Below, piece by piece: positions 15,126-22,383 of a stretch of 38,516 bases of DNA (position 1 is the stretch's first letter; every line of letters starts with the position of its first letter). The stretch spans positions 1 to 38,516 of the IMG/VR virus record IMGVR_UViG_3300034523_000107. One strand, 5' to 3'. Under the pieces are notes generated by a model. The model saw only the letters and a program-made list of their open reading frames with translations, was not told the origin of the DNA and did not search any database. The translations under genes and the position numbers were made by a program. The DNA is from a virus.

Positions 15126-17075
15126 TCAGGACTCGTAGTTGGCCGAGTCGATGTAGCCCACCGCCTGCAGGCGACGGCGCTTCCAGTTGATGAAGCGCTC
15201 GGCGCGCAGGGCCACCATGTTGTTCTGCCACAGGCTGACCAACTCGGTAGCACCAACCGCAGGCGCGCTGTCCATCTGCAGGGACGCCTCACGGCTCACG
15301 TCGATGGTCACTCCACCATCGTCAGCCAGCAGGATCTCCGATGCCTTGGCCAGGATGAGCCGCTGGCCTGCGCCGGTAACCGGGCTGCCCGACCCAGGGT
15401 TGGCCGGAACGCTTTCCGACACGATGACTGGCAGCCCCATGAAGGTGCCGCCGTTCATGTCGATACCCGGGAACTCAGCCTGGCCCAGGGCATTGGTCAT
15501 CATGCCGATGGTCAGGGCCATGGTCGGGGTCATGATCCAGACCGCGCCAGCCGGGGTCATGTTGGCAGCCAGGAAGGCAGCGAACAGTCGCTTCACGTCC
15601 GCTTTCAGCGCGTCGGCGGTGGTGCCACTGGCGACGATCGGCGTTACGCCGTGAGTGATCGATGCGGGCGAAACCTCGGCCACCTCGGCAATGGCTGGGT
15701 CGACGAAGGCCACATCGAGGAACTGCGCCATCGATGCGGTGAGGTCCGCCTGCACCAGGGCCTCGGCGCTCGGGTTGCTGAAGCGCACCAGCTCATCGGT
15801 CAGCACCACGATGCCCGCGGCCTTGGTGAAGCGCAGGGTAGTGGTGTCGAACGCCAGGGCGGAAACCGGCTTGGGCTTACCCTCGCCAACCCAGTTCACG
15901 CTGGAGCCGGAGGTTTGACCGGACATCTTGATGTTGAACGGCACGCGGCGCAGCCCCTGGATCTTGCCGATGATGGTCTGCGGGCGCAGCAGTTCGATGA
16001 ACTCGCTCGCCATGGTCTGGTACTCGACCAGCGGTGCCGCCCAGGCCGGGTCAGTGGTGGTGCCAGCGGCAACCGCAGCCTTCAGTACGGTCACGACTTC
16101 GGGGGTGGATTCCTCCCAGCCCTTGGCGACCTCGACCGCTTGCATCAGGTTACCCTTCGAGCGCGCCAGCGCGATAGCGTAGCGGGTGAAGGAAGTGCCC
16201 TTCGGCAAAGTTCGCTCGACGCGAATCACTGCGTTGTCGCGCACCTCGTGACCTTTGGACACGCTGCTCACACGGCCAGGCTCTACCGGCTTGGCGCTGG
16301 ATGCCATGGACTTCTCCAGGCCGCGCAGGCGCCCCAGGTGGCCATCGATGGACTTCAGTTCGCCCTCGATGTTGTCGTACTCCTCCGACTCGGAGGCGTC
16401 CAGGGTTCGGCCTTCCTCGGCCGCTTTGGCCATGATTTCCTCGAGTCGCGCTGCCTTGGCGGATCGGGTGCTCTCGAAGGATTTGATTTGTTCCTGAATG
16501 TTCATATCGCCCTCCTCGGGCTTCGCAGATTTTGTGATGGGTGCCGAAGCGCCGGCAGGGGTGATGCGTACGACCGGCAGCGCTGTGGTGCCAGTCGCGG
16601 CGCGCTGCTCGCGGTCGATGGATTTGATGGTCTGGATGCTGGCATCAGAGTTGGCCGGTACCGTCACGGCGGAAAGCTCCAGCCACTCCCACTTGAGGAA
16701 GCGGCGGCCCCAGCTGCCATCGATATTGGCCGACTCAATCGGCGAAAATCCGATGGACAGGCCGCGAACCAGCTTGGCCTTGATGGACTGCCAAGCCTCA
16801 TCGAGCCGGTCCTTCAAGGCGCCAGGCTCATCGACCTTAGCCAGTTCGACGGTCACCTCGATGCCAGCAGCCGTAACGGTTGCCTTGGTCACATGGCCAA
16901 CCGGCTGGTCGTGGTTGTGCTGCCACAGGAAAGGAATCGGCAACTTGAATTGCGCGCCCTTTGGCTCAACCACATCGTCCATTCGGTCAGGCGAAGGCGT
17001 GGTGGCGATGCCAGTAATCACCCGCGCGTCATCGTCCACCGCCTTGATTTCAAGGAGGCTGTAGGCTCTGTTCAT
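15126..17075 (-). CDS. fused prohead protease and HK97-fold major capsid protein
   Basis: 649 aa. Residues 1-150 are a prohead protease of the S78 (HK97 U35) family: His53 in LWQHN, Ser107 in VRGLSIGFSP, and Glu133 with the following LSAVTVPANSDA. A Pro/Ala-rich linker follows. Residues about 191-265 form a charged coiled coil like the HK97 delta (scaffold) domain (QEQIKSFESTRSAKAARLEE). From about 290 to the end is an HK97-type capsid protein (EFIELLRPQTIIGKIQGLRR; GMMTNALGQAEFPGIDMNG; VIVSESVPANPG; VALRAERFINWKRR). Normally protease and capsid are separate genes. The ATG at 17075 is preferred over the frame start at 17105, which lies in the terminator. An internal start at 16505 is described separately. 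Confidence 0.92.
   Translation of the reverse strand: MNRAYSLLEIKAVDDDARVITGIATTPSPDRMDDVVEPKGAQFKLPIPFLWQHNHDQPVGHVTKATVTAAGIEVTVELAKVDEPGALKDRLDEAWQSIKAKLVRGLSIGFSPIESANIDGSWGRRFLKWEWLELSAVTVPANSDASIQTIKSIDREQRAATGTTALPVVRITPAGASAPITKSAKPEEGDMNIQEQIKSFESTRSAKAARLEEIMAKAAEEGRTLDASESEEYDNIEGELKSIDGHLGRLRGLEKSMASSAKPVEPGRVSSVSKGHEVRDNAVIRVERTLPKGTSFTRYAIALARSKGNLMQAVEVAKGWEESTPEVVTVLKAAVAAGTTTDPAWAAPLVEYQTMASEFIELLRPQTIIGKIQGLRRVPFNIKMSGQTSGSSVNWVGEGKPKPVSALAFDTTTLRFTKAAGIVVLTDELVRFSNPSAEALVQADLTASMAQFLDVAFVDPAIAEVAEVSPASITHGVTPIVASGTTADALKADVKRLFAAFLAANMTPAGAVWIMTPTMALTIGMMTNALGQAEFPGIDMNGGTFMGLPVIVSESVPANPGSGSPVTGAGQRLILAKASEILLADDGGVTIDVSREASLQMDSAPAVGATELVSLWQNNMVALRAERFINWKRRRLQAVGYIDSANYES
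16503..16517 (-). promoter_or_regulatory. internal ribosome-binding site and ATG in protease-capsid gene
   Basis: On the minus strand GAGGAGGGCGAT directly precedes the in-frame ATG at 16505, which is codon 191 of the fusion. It is a better Shine-Dalgarno than the one at the gene start (TGGGGTACCCA). Initiation here would give a 459-aa product with the delta-like coil and the capsid domain but without protease. Confidence 0.7.
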
Positions 17076-17093
17076 TGGGTACCCCAGAAATGC

Positions 17094-17114
17094 AAAAGCC
17101 CGCACTGGGCGGGC
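17094..17114 (-). terminator. intrinsic terminator before capsid gene
   Basis: On the minus strand GCCCGC-ccagt-GCGGGC (17098-17114) is followed by TTTT (17094-17097). The T run is short, so it may be leaky. It lies between the terminase large subunit stop and the protease-capsid start. Confidence 0.6.
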
Positions 17115-17131
17115 CTGGCTTAGCCTGTCGG

Positions 17132-18799
17132 CTACGAGTTGAGGAAAAACATCTGGTACTTCTTGGCCGGCGGCGACGGGTTTGTCGCCATCAGCGAAAC
17201 AGCGTTAAGCAACGCCATAACAGGGTCAATCTTGGCTGTACCGCTGGCCTGCTTGGTGATCAGCACCGAGTTGGCTCGCGACTCGATCCGGGCATTACCG
17301 ACGCACCAGTCCATCAACGGCTGGTCGGCATGGAACAGCTTGCGCTCTGCCAACTTGCGTTCTGCGATACTGATGGCTCCCACCAGCTTCCAGCCTTGCG
17401 GGATGCCGAAAATTATCTTCTCGTCGATGTTCCTGCTGAGCAGCTCCTCAAGCATGACCTTGTGGGTCTTCTCAGGGTCCATGCCGATAGCCGCCAGCAG
17501 GCCGGTGCCGTAGATCATTTCGACAACGTCCGCCACCGCCGCGACATCGCCCGGCAACTCCTTGATGATGACCAGATCTCCGTCCCGCTCGAAGTCTCGG
17601 TACTTGGACTCCTCCGACTTTCTGCGCTCAAGAGCTACTGGATGAGCCCAGGCCATGGAGGTGGATATCCATTCATCTCCTCCCCGCCGTCGACCAATCA
17701 CTGTGAAACCGAGAAGGTCATCCAAGCCGCCACCGTCGATACCGATGGTGACGACCTCTGACTGATCGAGCAGCGCCTGAAGACTTAGCGACTCATCGGC
17801 TTGAGCCTCCCAGAAATCAGCCCCAGTCCATCGGTCTGAGCGAAGATTCAGGCCGATCTCAATGTTCAGATGCTTCGCCAGGAACTTTTGAAGCGAACCA
17901 TCGCCGGCGCCCTGCTTTTTGCGCAGCTCGTCTTGCAGCCACTCGGCACTGACAGAGCGCCCCAGGTTGGGGTTGGTGATGTAGAAATTCTCTGGATGCA
18001 GGTACGACCGGTCTTCGATCATACCCTTGGGGAATTCGTAGAGAATCCCCAGCGTCTTGCGATCCTCGATGACGCCATCACGAACATCCCTCCAATACTG
18101 CAGCCGCTCCTTGAACACTCCAGCTGGTGGCTCATCGCTTTGGGTGGTCAGGTAAATAACCCACCCTTCGTCCCGGGAGATCTGGCCGCCCAGCGCCTCC
18201 ATGAACATCGCTTCGGCGCCTGGCTTTTTGCCGAATACCCAAAGCTCGTCCACCAGAACCTTGCCAGACTTCTTGCCTGACACGGTGTCGGTGTCTGCCG
18301 CTACGACTTTCAGGCTGTTGCGCGTCGTGCGATCGGTGATCGTCCGGATGTGGTCCTGAACGTGAAACATCGCTGACAACTCTTCGTCAGCGCGAACCAT
18401 TGCTGCGGCTGGTTTAAAGGCGTTGTCGGCCACTTCTCGAGTTGGCGCCAGGATCAAGTGCTCCTCTTCCTCGCGCCAGCACAGAATCAGCGCCGTCAGC
18501 ATGATGCCGGCGGCAATGGTGGATTTGGTGTTCTTCTTGCTGATCAGCAGGCCGAACTCGCGGATCAGCTGCTTGCCGGTTTCCGCGTCGTACCCACCAA
18601 AGATTGCCCGGACGAAATCAAAAACCCACTCATCACAGCAGTCCGCCATTCGCGGCTTGCCGGGAAGATCCGGAACCTTGAGTTCCTTGAAGATCTGAAC
18701 AGCGCGTTCGGCCTCATCGGCAAAAATCGGCGGCGGGATGATCGACTGCCTACGAACCAACCGCCTTTCCCAATCCCGGCATGCGGTGGTCCATTCCAT
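17132..18799 (-). CDS. terL: terminase large subunit
   Basis: 555 aa, Terminase_1 (HK97-type) family. It is the ATPase motor and nuclease that packages DNA. The Walker A-like motif is SKKNTKST at residues 87-94, Walker B is VLVDE at 181-185, the coupling motif is near YLTTQS, and the nuclease domain begins with IGIDGGGLDDL around residue 355 with further acidic residues downstream. The start ATG at 18799 lies 3 bp after the small subunit stop. It is followed by a weak terminator and the protease-capsid gene, with no portal in between. Confidence 0.95.
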   Translation of the reverse strand: MEWTTACRDWERRLVRRQSIIPPPIFADEAERAVQIFKELKVPDLPGKPRMADCCDEWVFDFVRAIFGGYDAETGKQLIREFGLLISKKNTKSTIAAGIMLTALILCWREEEEHLILAPTREVADNAFKPAAAMVRADEELSAMFHVQDHIRTITDRTTRNSLKVVAADTDTVSGKKSGKVLVDELWVFGKKPGAEAMFMEALGGQISRDEGWVIYLTTQSDEPPAGVFKERLQYWRDVRDGVIEDRKTLGILYEFPKGMIEDRSYLHPENFYITNPNLGRSVSAEWLQDELRKKQGAGDGSLQKFLAKHLNIEIGLNLRSDRWTGADFWEAQADESLSLQALLDQSEVVTIGIDGGGLDDLLGFTVIGRRRGGDEWISTSMAWAHPVALERRKSEESKYRDFERDGDLVIIKELPGDVAAVADVVEMIYGTGLLAAIGMDPEKTHKVMLEELLSRNIDEKIIFGIPQGWKLVGAISIAERKLAERKLFHADQPLMDWCVGNARIESRANSVLITKQASGTAKIDPVMALLNAVSLMATNPSPPAKKYQMFFLNS

Positions 18800-18801
18800 C
18801 G

Positions 18802-19299
18802 CTACACCTTCTTACCGTTTGCGGCAGCCAGGCGGGGCGGCGCCTGACGAGTGAATTTGCTAGCGGCCTGCTCCGCCGCCTTCTGCCGCTCTTCCTTCTT
18901 GCCGCCCTCGCCTTTGCGTGGGTGCAGAAAAGGCATCAGTGCTTTGGCTGCGTCGACGCGCAGCTTGGGCTCTGAGCCGGAATCGTTCATCACGGCCAGC
19001 AGGAAATCCTTTGGGTCTCGATGAAGCAGGGCTGCGCCCAGGTCGAAGCCTGCTGATTCAACATCGTCACCGGGTGCTTCCGGGGTCTCCTCGGGCGGAG
19101 GCTGTTTAGCACTGCCTTTAACAGGATGTAGAGCGTTGAGCTTGTGCAGTTCATTAACCACGTCAGGGTCTTTTGCCAGCCGAGAACCGGCTGCAGATGC
19201 CGTCTTTTCTGGGCATCCAGCTGCAATGGCTGCGTCTCGATTGGACGCACCTCCCCTGACAGCGTCAATGAACCGACGCTTTTTGGGTGTTAAAGCCAT
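18802..19299 (-). CDS. terS: terminase small subunit
   Basis: 165 aa, Terminase_2-like. The N-terminal helix-turn-helix (TPKKRRFIDAVRGGASNRDA, then AIAAGCPEKTASAAGSRLAKDPDV) is the DNA-recognition part expected to bind the packaging site. A Pro/Glu-rich linker and a basic C-terminus follow. The ATG at 19299 has CTGGAG about 10 nt upstream; a TTG two codons earlier is less likely. The 145 bp upstream hold no gene and are a candidate cos region. It is followed after 2 bp by the large subunit. Confidence 0.88.
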   Translation of the reverse strand: MALTPKKRRFIDAVRGGASNRDAAIAAGCPEKTASAAGSRLAKDPDVVNELHKLNALHPVKGSAKQPPPEETPEAPGDDVESAGFDLGAALLHRDPKDFLLAVMNDSGSEPKLRVDAAKALMPFLHPRKGEGGKKEERQKAAEQAASKFTRQAPPRLAAANGKKV

Positions 19300-19444
19300 T
19301 AACAAAAAACTCCAGGGAGGAAAAAATCTGCGAATGAGTTGGGCGCGGTGTCCGAGCGAAAAAGGTTTTCAGATCAGACCCACCCCCCACCTAAAACGCC
19401 CCAAAAAAGGGCTGAGATCGGGGGTGTGACGTGCTTCAATCGGC
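19300..19444. other. candidate cos region between HNH and terS
   Basis: A 145-bp gap without a gene, flanked by the HNH endonuclease gene and the terminase small subunit. It holds a poly-purine/pyrimidine tract (CACCCCCCACC at about 19381-19391), an inverted repeat GCCCC-aaaaaa-GGGCT (about 19400-19415) and A-rich runs. In HK97-like phages whose HNH protein takes part in cos cleavage the cos site lies here. No overhang sequence can be assigned from the sequence alone. Confidence 0.4.
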
Positions 19445-19750
19445 CTAGCCTCGACCTCGCGCCGCCTCAGTCGCCGTCTTCGCCTGGTGGCAGGGGACAC
19501 ACAGCGCCTGAAGATTGCTGTCATCGTCCGAGCCGCCTTCGGCGACGTTGATGACGTGGTCGACCTCAAGGTCTTTCGTGACCAGACCGCAGGCCCGGCA
19601 GGTGTACTGATCACGCAGCAGAATGCGCTCACGGATACGGCGCCATGGCCTGCCTCCTCGACCAGAACCCCACTGCGTTTGCTGTACCTGCTGGACGGGC
19701 GCGACCTCAAGCATCTTGACCTTGGCCTTGAGGGTGTTGAGCTTACCCAT
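19445..19750 (-). CDS. HNH endonuclease
   Basis: 101 aa. HNH domain with zinc ligands Cys51-x2-Cys54 and Cys84-x2-Cys87, catalytic Asp64-His65 in LEVDHVINVAEGG, Asn79 in DSNLQALC, and His88. HNH proteins beside the terminase in HK97-type phages assist the large terminase in specific cos cleavage. The N-terminal 40 residues are Gln-rich with a basic helix. The ATG at 19750 overlaps the upstream stop (TGATG); a GTG codon one position earlier is possible. Confidence 0.92.
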   Translation of the reverse strand: MGKLNTLKAKVKMLEVAPVQQVQQTQWGSGRGGRPWRRIRERILLRDQYTCRACGLVTKDLEVDHVINVAEGGSDDDSNLQALCVPCHQAKTATEAARGRG

Positions 19751-20115
19751 CACCGCAAAGCCATAACGGGCGCGCCGCTCAGGTAGGTCGATGGCGGGGC
19801 ATCCGGGTCTGCTTCCTCACCGTCGGCCAGCGCTTCGATCAGGGCTAGATTCTGCGTTGCGATCTGCTCGAGCAGACTGGTCTGCTTCTTCTGCTCGGCC
19901 AGCATGTCGGCCATGTTCGGTTGTAACTGGGCCGTGATGCCACCATCGAGAACCAGGGCCTGAAACCCAAGACGCTCAGCCTGTGCCTGCATCATTGCCT
20001 GGGCCTTCTCCCGCTGGTCTTGAGTTAGCACCTGAGGAATGCTGACCACCAGCAGGTCGCCCCGCTTCAGGCTCAGCTGTTCGATCTGTTTCGAAAAGGT
20101 TTCTTGCTCGCTCAT
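19750..20115 (-). CDS. hypothetical protein upstream of HNH
   Basis: 121 aa, no family recognised. Segments with regular hydrophobic spacing (LKRGDLLVVSIPQVLTQDQR) suggest a beta strand followed by helices (REKAQAMMQAQAERLGFQ). A Gln/Leu-rich coil (MADMLAEQKKQTSLLEQIAT) occupies the second half. The start at ATG 20115 has GAGG 8 nt upstream. It is translationally coupled to the HNH gene. Confidence 0.7.
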   Translation of the reverse strand: MSEQETFSKQIEQLSLKRGDLLVVSIPQVLTQDQREKAQAMMQAQAERLGFQALVLDGGITAQLQPNMADMLAEQKKQTSLLEQIATQNLALIEALADGEEADPDAPPSTYLSGAPVMALR

Positions 20116-20165
20116 GCCCAATCCTCAGCCACTTGGCTATCCACTCGCGCCGGGCGGCGCATCCA

Positions 20166-20384
20166 CTACAGGCCACCGGTCACCACCCTTTCACCGGGGT
20201 CAAGAACCCATGTGCCATCTGCCGGGATCGAAGCGACACCACCACCATCGAAGTACATGAAGTACCTGTGCTCAAAGCGCCAAGGACCATGCCGCTTGCA
20301 GATGACCAGCTGCACGTCATCGTCCATCAGAACGCGCATTGATGAGCCCGGCCTGAAAGCTTCGTCACATTCGTTGCAAGCCAT
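20166..20384 (-). CDS. small Cys-containing hypothetical protein
   Basis: 72 aa, no family recognised. The N-terminus has a CxxC pair (MACNECDEAF) and further Cys and His residues (VICKRHGPW), which could form a small zinc site. The ATG at 20384 is preceded by GGAGGTTGGTG, a strong site, and overlaps the stop of the upstream gene (TGATG). Confidence 0.65.
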   Translation of the reverse strand: MACNECDEAFRPGSSMRVLMDDDVQLVICKRHGPWRFEHRYFMYFDGGGVASIPADGTWVLDPGERVVTGGL

Positions 20385-20626
20385 CACCAACCTCCTGCCA
20401 TCTTCGTTCCGACCACCACGCCCATCAGGAACACCAGCACCACCAGCGTCACACCAACACCATGAGCATGCGGCATCGCACCATCACGCATAGGAGGCGG
20501 TGCAGGTGGCAGCGCCTGCTCGATCTTGACGCAAGCCTGGCATAGGAAGCGGTCATGGCTGATCTTGAGAGGCTCAGGCTCAGTCTTCACCCATCGACAC
20601 CGGGAACACTGGAACTCGCAGAGCAT
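20384..20626 (-). CDS. small zinc-ribbon-like protein with C-terminal membrane segment
   Basis: 80 aa. Two CxxC pairs (CSRC near residue 7 and CQAC near 29) suggest a zinc ribbon. A Pro-rich linker follows, then one membrane segment (VGVTLVVLVFLMGVVVG) close to the C-terminus. No named family. It lies in a run of four small genes between the HNH and holin genes. AGGAG is 7 nt upstream of the ATG. Confidence 0.65.
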   Translation of the reverse strand: MLCEFQCSRCRWVKTEPEPLKISHDRFLCQACVKIEQALPPAPPPMRDGAMPHAHGVGVTLVVLVFLMGVVVGTKMAGGW

Positions 20627-20629
20627 TGG

Positions 20630-20860
20630 CTATCTCCTGTACCAGGTCAGTTGGTAGCACCGCGCATCAGGCGGCACCTCAGCGATGGGCCAGCGCAGGC
20701 AGTCCATGTGCTTGCGCTCTGGCCGGGTACGACTAATCCGGAGCGTCTGCACCAGGTAGGCAGATCCAGCAGCGGTTGTGATGAAGTCGCCAACCGCGAT
20801 GCCGTCAGCGCAGTCCACGTACAGCTTGCAGGGTGTGTAAGGCGCTCGCGTTCTGGCCAT
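20630..20860 (-). CDS. hypothetical protein
   Basis: 76 aa, not recognised. It is rich in beta-forming segments (DGIAVGDFITTAAGSAYLVQ; SRTRPERKHMDCLRWPIAEV) and ends WYRR. The ATG at 20860 has GGGAGCAGGCG upstream. It ends 3 bp before the next small gene. No transmembrane segment or signal peptide is seen, so a spanin role is not supported. Confidence 0.65.
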   Translation of the reverse strand: MARTRAPYTPCKLYVDCADGIAVGDFITTAAGSAYLVQTLRISRTRPERKHMDCLRWPIAEVPPDARCYQLTWYRR

Positions 20861-20875
20861 CGCCTGCTCCCTGCG

Positions 20876-21106
20876 CTACTCGCCGTTCCAGCCCAGCAAC
20901 TTGAGCTGGTCATCAATCGCGGCCAGCTCAGCCATGAAGTGAGCCTTCAGAGGCCCGGACACCGAGTGCAGGACAGCCTCATCCTGGTAGTCGCCGGTGA
21001 TGGCCAGTGACACGCCCTTGCCGCTCAGCACCGTGTCCAGCCGACGCTGCACCTGATCACGGGTATGGAAAAGGCTGCTCGCGGTCGCGATCTGCTGTCG
21101 GTTCAT
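20876..21106 (-). CDS. small protein preceded by a long hairpin
   Basis: 76 aa, not recognised. Mostly helical (RQQIATASSLFHTRDQVQRR; AELAAIDDQLKLLGWNGE). The start at ATG 21106 has GGAGACACAG upstream, and this Shine-Dalgarno follows directly on the 3' arm of the inverted repeat at 21115-21153, which also occurs in front of the gene at 29592-29816. Initiation may therefore be controlled by RNA structure. Confidence 0.65.
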   Translation of the reverse strand: MNRQQIATASSLFHTRDQVQRRLDTVLSGKGVSLAITGDYQDEAVLHSVSGPLKAHFMAELAAIDDQLKLLGWNGE

Positions 21107-21114
21107 CTGTGTCT

Positions 21115-21153
21115 CCGCGCCACGAAACGGCGCATGTCGATTTTGTGGCGCGG
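21115..21153 (-). repeat. hairpin copy 1: 9-bp arms, 21-nt loop
   Basis: CCGCGCCAC (21115-21123) and GTGGCGCGG (21145-21153) are perfect inverted repeats around a 21-nt loop. On the transcribed minus strand the element reads CCGCGCCACAAAA at its 5' side and TTCGTGGCGCGG at its 3' side, followed at once by GGAG and the ATG at 21106. The same arms, the same loop length and the same placement recur at 29827-29865. Confidence 0.8.
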
Positions 21154-21154
21154 A

Positions 21155-21487
21155 TCATTCCGCTTTGCGGGTAGGCAGCTTGAAGTCAGTCACGCGGTCA
21201 GCAATGGAACGGACCTTGTCCACGCCAAGCAGGCCGACCCAGCCACCGACGAAGGCGGCCATGCTTTGCGGTAGGCCGAAGAATTCGAAGCCGCTGATCA
21301 TGGTCAGGGTCAGGCCGCCGCAGATGGCGCCTTCGACCAGCATCTGGCGACGGGTGCCACCGCCGTAGGTGATCCGGAGGACTGCCATCGCGCAGGAAAG
21401 GCCAGCCGCGTACAGGAGGGGCGAATGCTGGCTCAACCACGCAAGAGCAATCGCCCAGGTGTCTGGTTTGTCTGGCATGTTGGACAT
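21155..21487 (-). CDS. holin, lambda-holin family (PF05106-like)
   Basis: 110 aa. Three hydrophobic segments: about 22-40 (PLLYAAGLSCAMAVLRI), 52-68 (GAICGGLTLTMISGFEFFG) and 74-90 (AAFVGGWVGLLG), with a polar N-terminus containing PDKPDTWAIALAWL and a basic C-terminus ending DFKLPTRKAE. This fits the phage_holin_3 family, which forms holes in the inner membrane at lysis. ATG 21487 has GGGAGGAATCGAGT upstream; an alternative ATG at 21478 would omit three residues. No lysozyme, amidase or spanin gene lies next to it in this window. Confidence 0.85.
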   Translation of the reverse strand: MSNMPDKPDTWAIALAWLSQHSPLLYAAGLSCAMAVLRITYGGGTRRQMLVEGAICGGLTLTMISGFEFFGLPQSMAAFVGGWVGLLGVDKVRSIADRVTDFKLPTRKAE

Positions 21488-21516
21488 ACTCGATTCCTCC
21501 CGGGGCGGGAGCAGGG

Positions 21517-22038
21517 TTACTTGGTGGAGGTGATCGCGGCGACCAGCAGGGCATGACCCTTGGTCAAGTCAGTGCGAGCCAGGCTGGCGATGGAGCGATC
21601 GACGGCAGAGTGTCCGCCGAGCAGGAAGTCGAGCTCGAACAACCGTTCCTTCAGCTCGACGACCCCCTTCAGGACGCCAGCCTCATACTCGGTGCGAGTC
21701 TCGGCGACGATGCGCTGTACGTCCTCCAGGGCCAGGCCGACACCTGCCTGATGGACGCTCGTGGTAAAGGCGGAGAAGGCGGAGAAGGCACCACCAGACC
21801 CAGAGAAGACCGCGCCATACACCACGCCATCGGCATGGAAGAATTCCGGCAGCGAAATACGGACCAGTGTGCTCACCTGCTTGGGCAGCTCGGTGTCGAG
21901 CAGCTGGCGGGTCAGGGTCAGATACTCGCCCGGGTCAACCTTAGACAGGCTGGCCAGGCTGGGGCCCAGGCGATCAAGGTTGCCGCCAACGACAGCGTCG
22001 ATGACGCATTGCTTGAGGCGCTTCGACTCTTCGCTCAT
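21517..22038 (-). CDS. hypothetical protein upstream of holin
   Basis: 173 aa. No family recognised. No membrane segment, signal peptide or lysozyme motif is visible. A Ser/Ala/Gly-rich stretch (SGSGGAFSAFSAFTTS) lies in the middle, with helical segments before (ESKRLKQCVIDAVVGGNLDR) and after (LEDVQRIVAETRTEYEAGVL). ATG 22038 has GGAG 7 nt upstream. It is the second gene after the late promoter candidate, in the lysis region. Confidence 0.7.
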   Translation of the reverse strand: MSEESKRLKQCVIDAVVGGNLDRLGPSLASLSKVDPGEYLTLTRQLLDTELPKQVSTLVRISLPEFFHADGVVYGAVFSGSGGAFSAFSAFTTSVHQAGVGLALEDVQRIVAETRTEYEAGVLKGVVELKERLFELDFLLGGHSAVDRSIASLARTDLTKGHALLVAAITSTK

Positions 22039-22055
22039 GTGTTTGCTCCAGAAAC

Positions 22056-22083
22056 GAAAAAGCCCCGGCAGGTGACGAGGCTT
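22056..22083 (-). terminator. intrinsic terminator in lysis region
   Basis: On the minus strand an 8-bp stem with one G-U pair (22060-22067 with 22076-22083) is followed by a TTTTT run (22057-22061). The recurring CTCCAGAAAC string (22046-22055) follows, containing the Shine-Dalgarno of the next gene. Confidence 0.65.
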
Positions 22084-22101
22084 GGAATTCGTAGATGCCG
22101 C

Positions 22102-22260
22102 TTACTCGGCAGTGGTCAAGTGCAGGCGCACCGCTTCATCCTGACCCTGGCGGTGCTCGCGCACCAGTTCAAGGCCTGGGCCGACGATATCGAGGTTCTT
22201 GCCTTCAGCATCGCGGATGGCGGTCAGGCGGGCGATCAGGTCATCAAGGGTCGTGGCCAT
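22102..22260 (-). CDS. small hypothetical protein, first gene after late promoter
   Basis: 52 aa. Sequence MATTLDDLIARLTAIRDAEG is helical and the rest is hydrophilic. No family recognised. ATG 22260 has GGAGAAGATAC upstream. A longer frame from 22329 would start within the terminator hairpins and is rejected. It is the first gene downstream of the promoter-terminator pair at 22281-22412. Confidence 0.65.
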   Translation of the reverse strand: MATTLDDLIARLTAIRDAEGKNLDIVGPGLELVREHRQGQDEAVRLHLTTAE

Positions 22261-22281
22261 GTATCTTCTCCAGAAACAGGA

Positions 22282-22305
22282 AGGCCCCGCACAATGGCGA
22301 GGCCT
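22282..22305 (-). terminator. second stem-loop in late leader
   Basis: On the minus strand AGGCCTCGC-cattgt-GCGGGGCCT (9-bp stem with one U-G pair, 22282-22305), followed by TTCCTG. The T run is poor, so this is a weak terminator or only a hairpin. It lies directly after the strong terminator at 22313-22342. Confidence 0.45.
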
Positions 22306-22312
22306 GGGAACG

Positions 22313-22342
22313 AAAAAGCCCCGACACATTGGCCGGGGCTTT
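22313..22342 (-). terminator. tR'-like terminator after late promoter
   Basis: On the minus strand AAAGCCCCG (22334-22342) pairs with CGGGGCTTT (22315-22323) around a 10-nt loop, followed by TTTTT (22313-22317). It starts about 35 nt after the expected start of transcription from the promoter at 22384-22412, so unmodified polymerase should stop in a short leader. Confidence 0.85.
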
Positions 22343-22383
22343 CGGGGTTCGCATTTTCAAAACGCAGAACCGCAATGTGGGTA

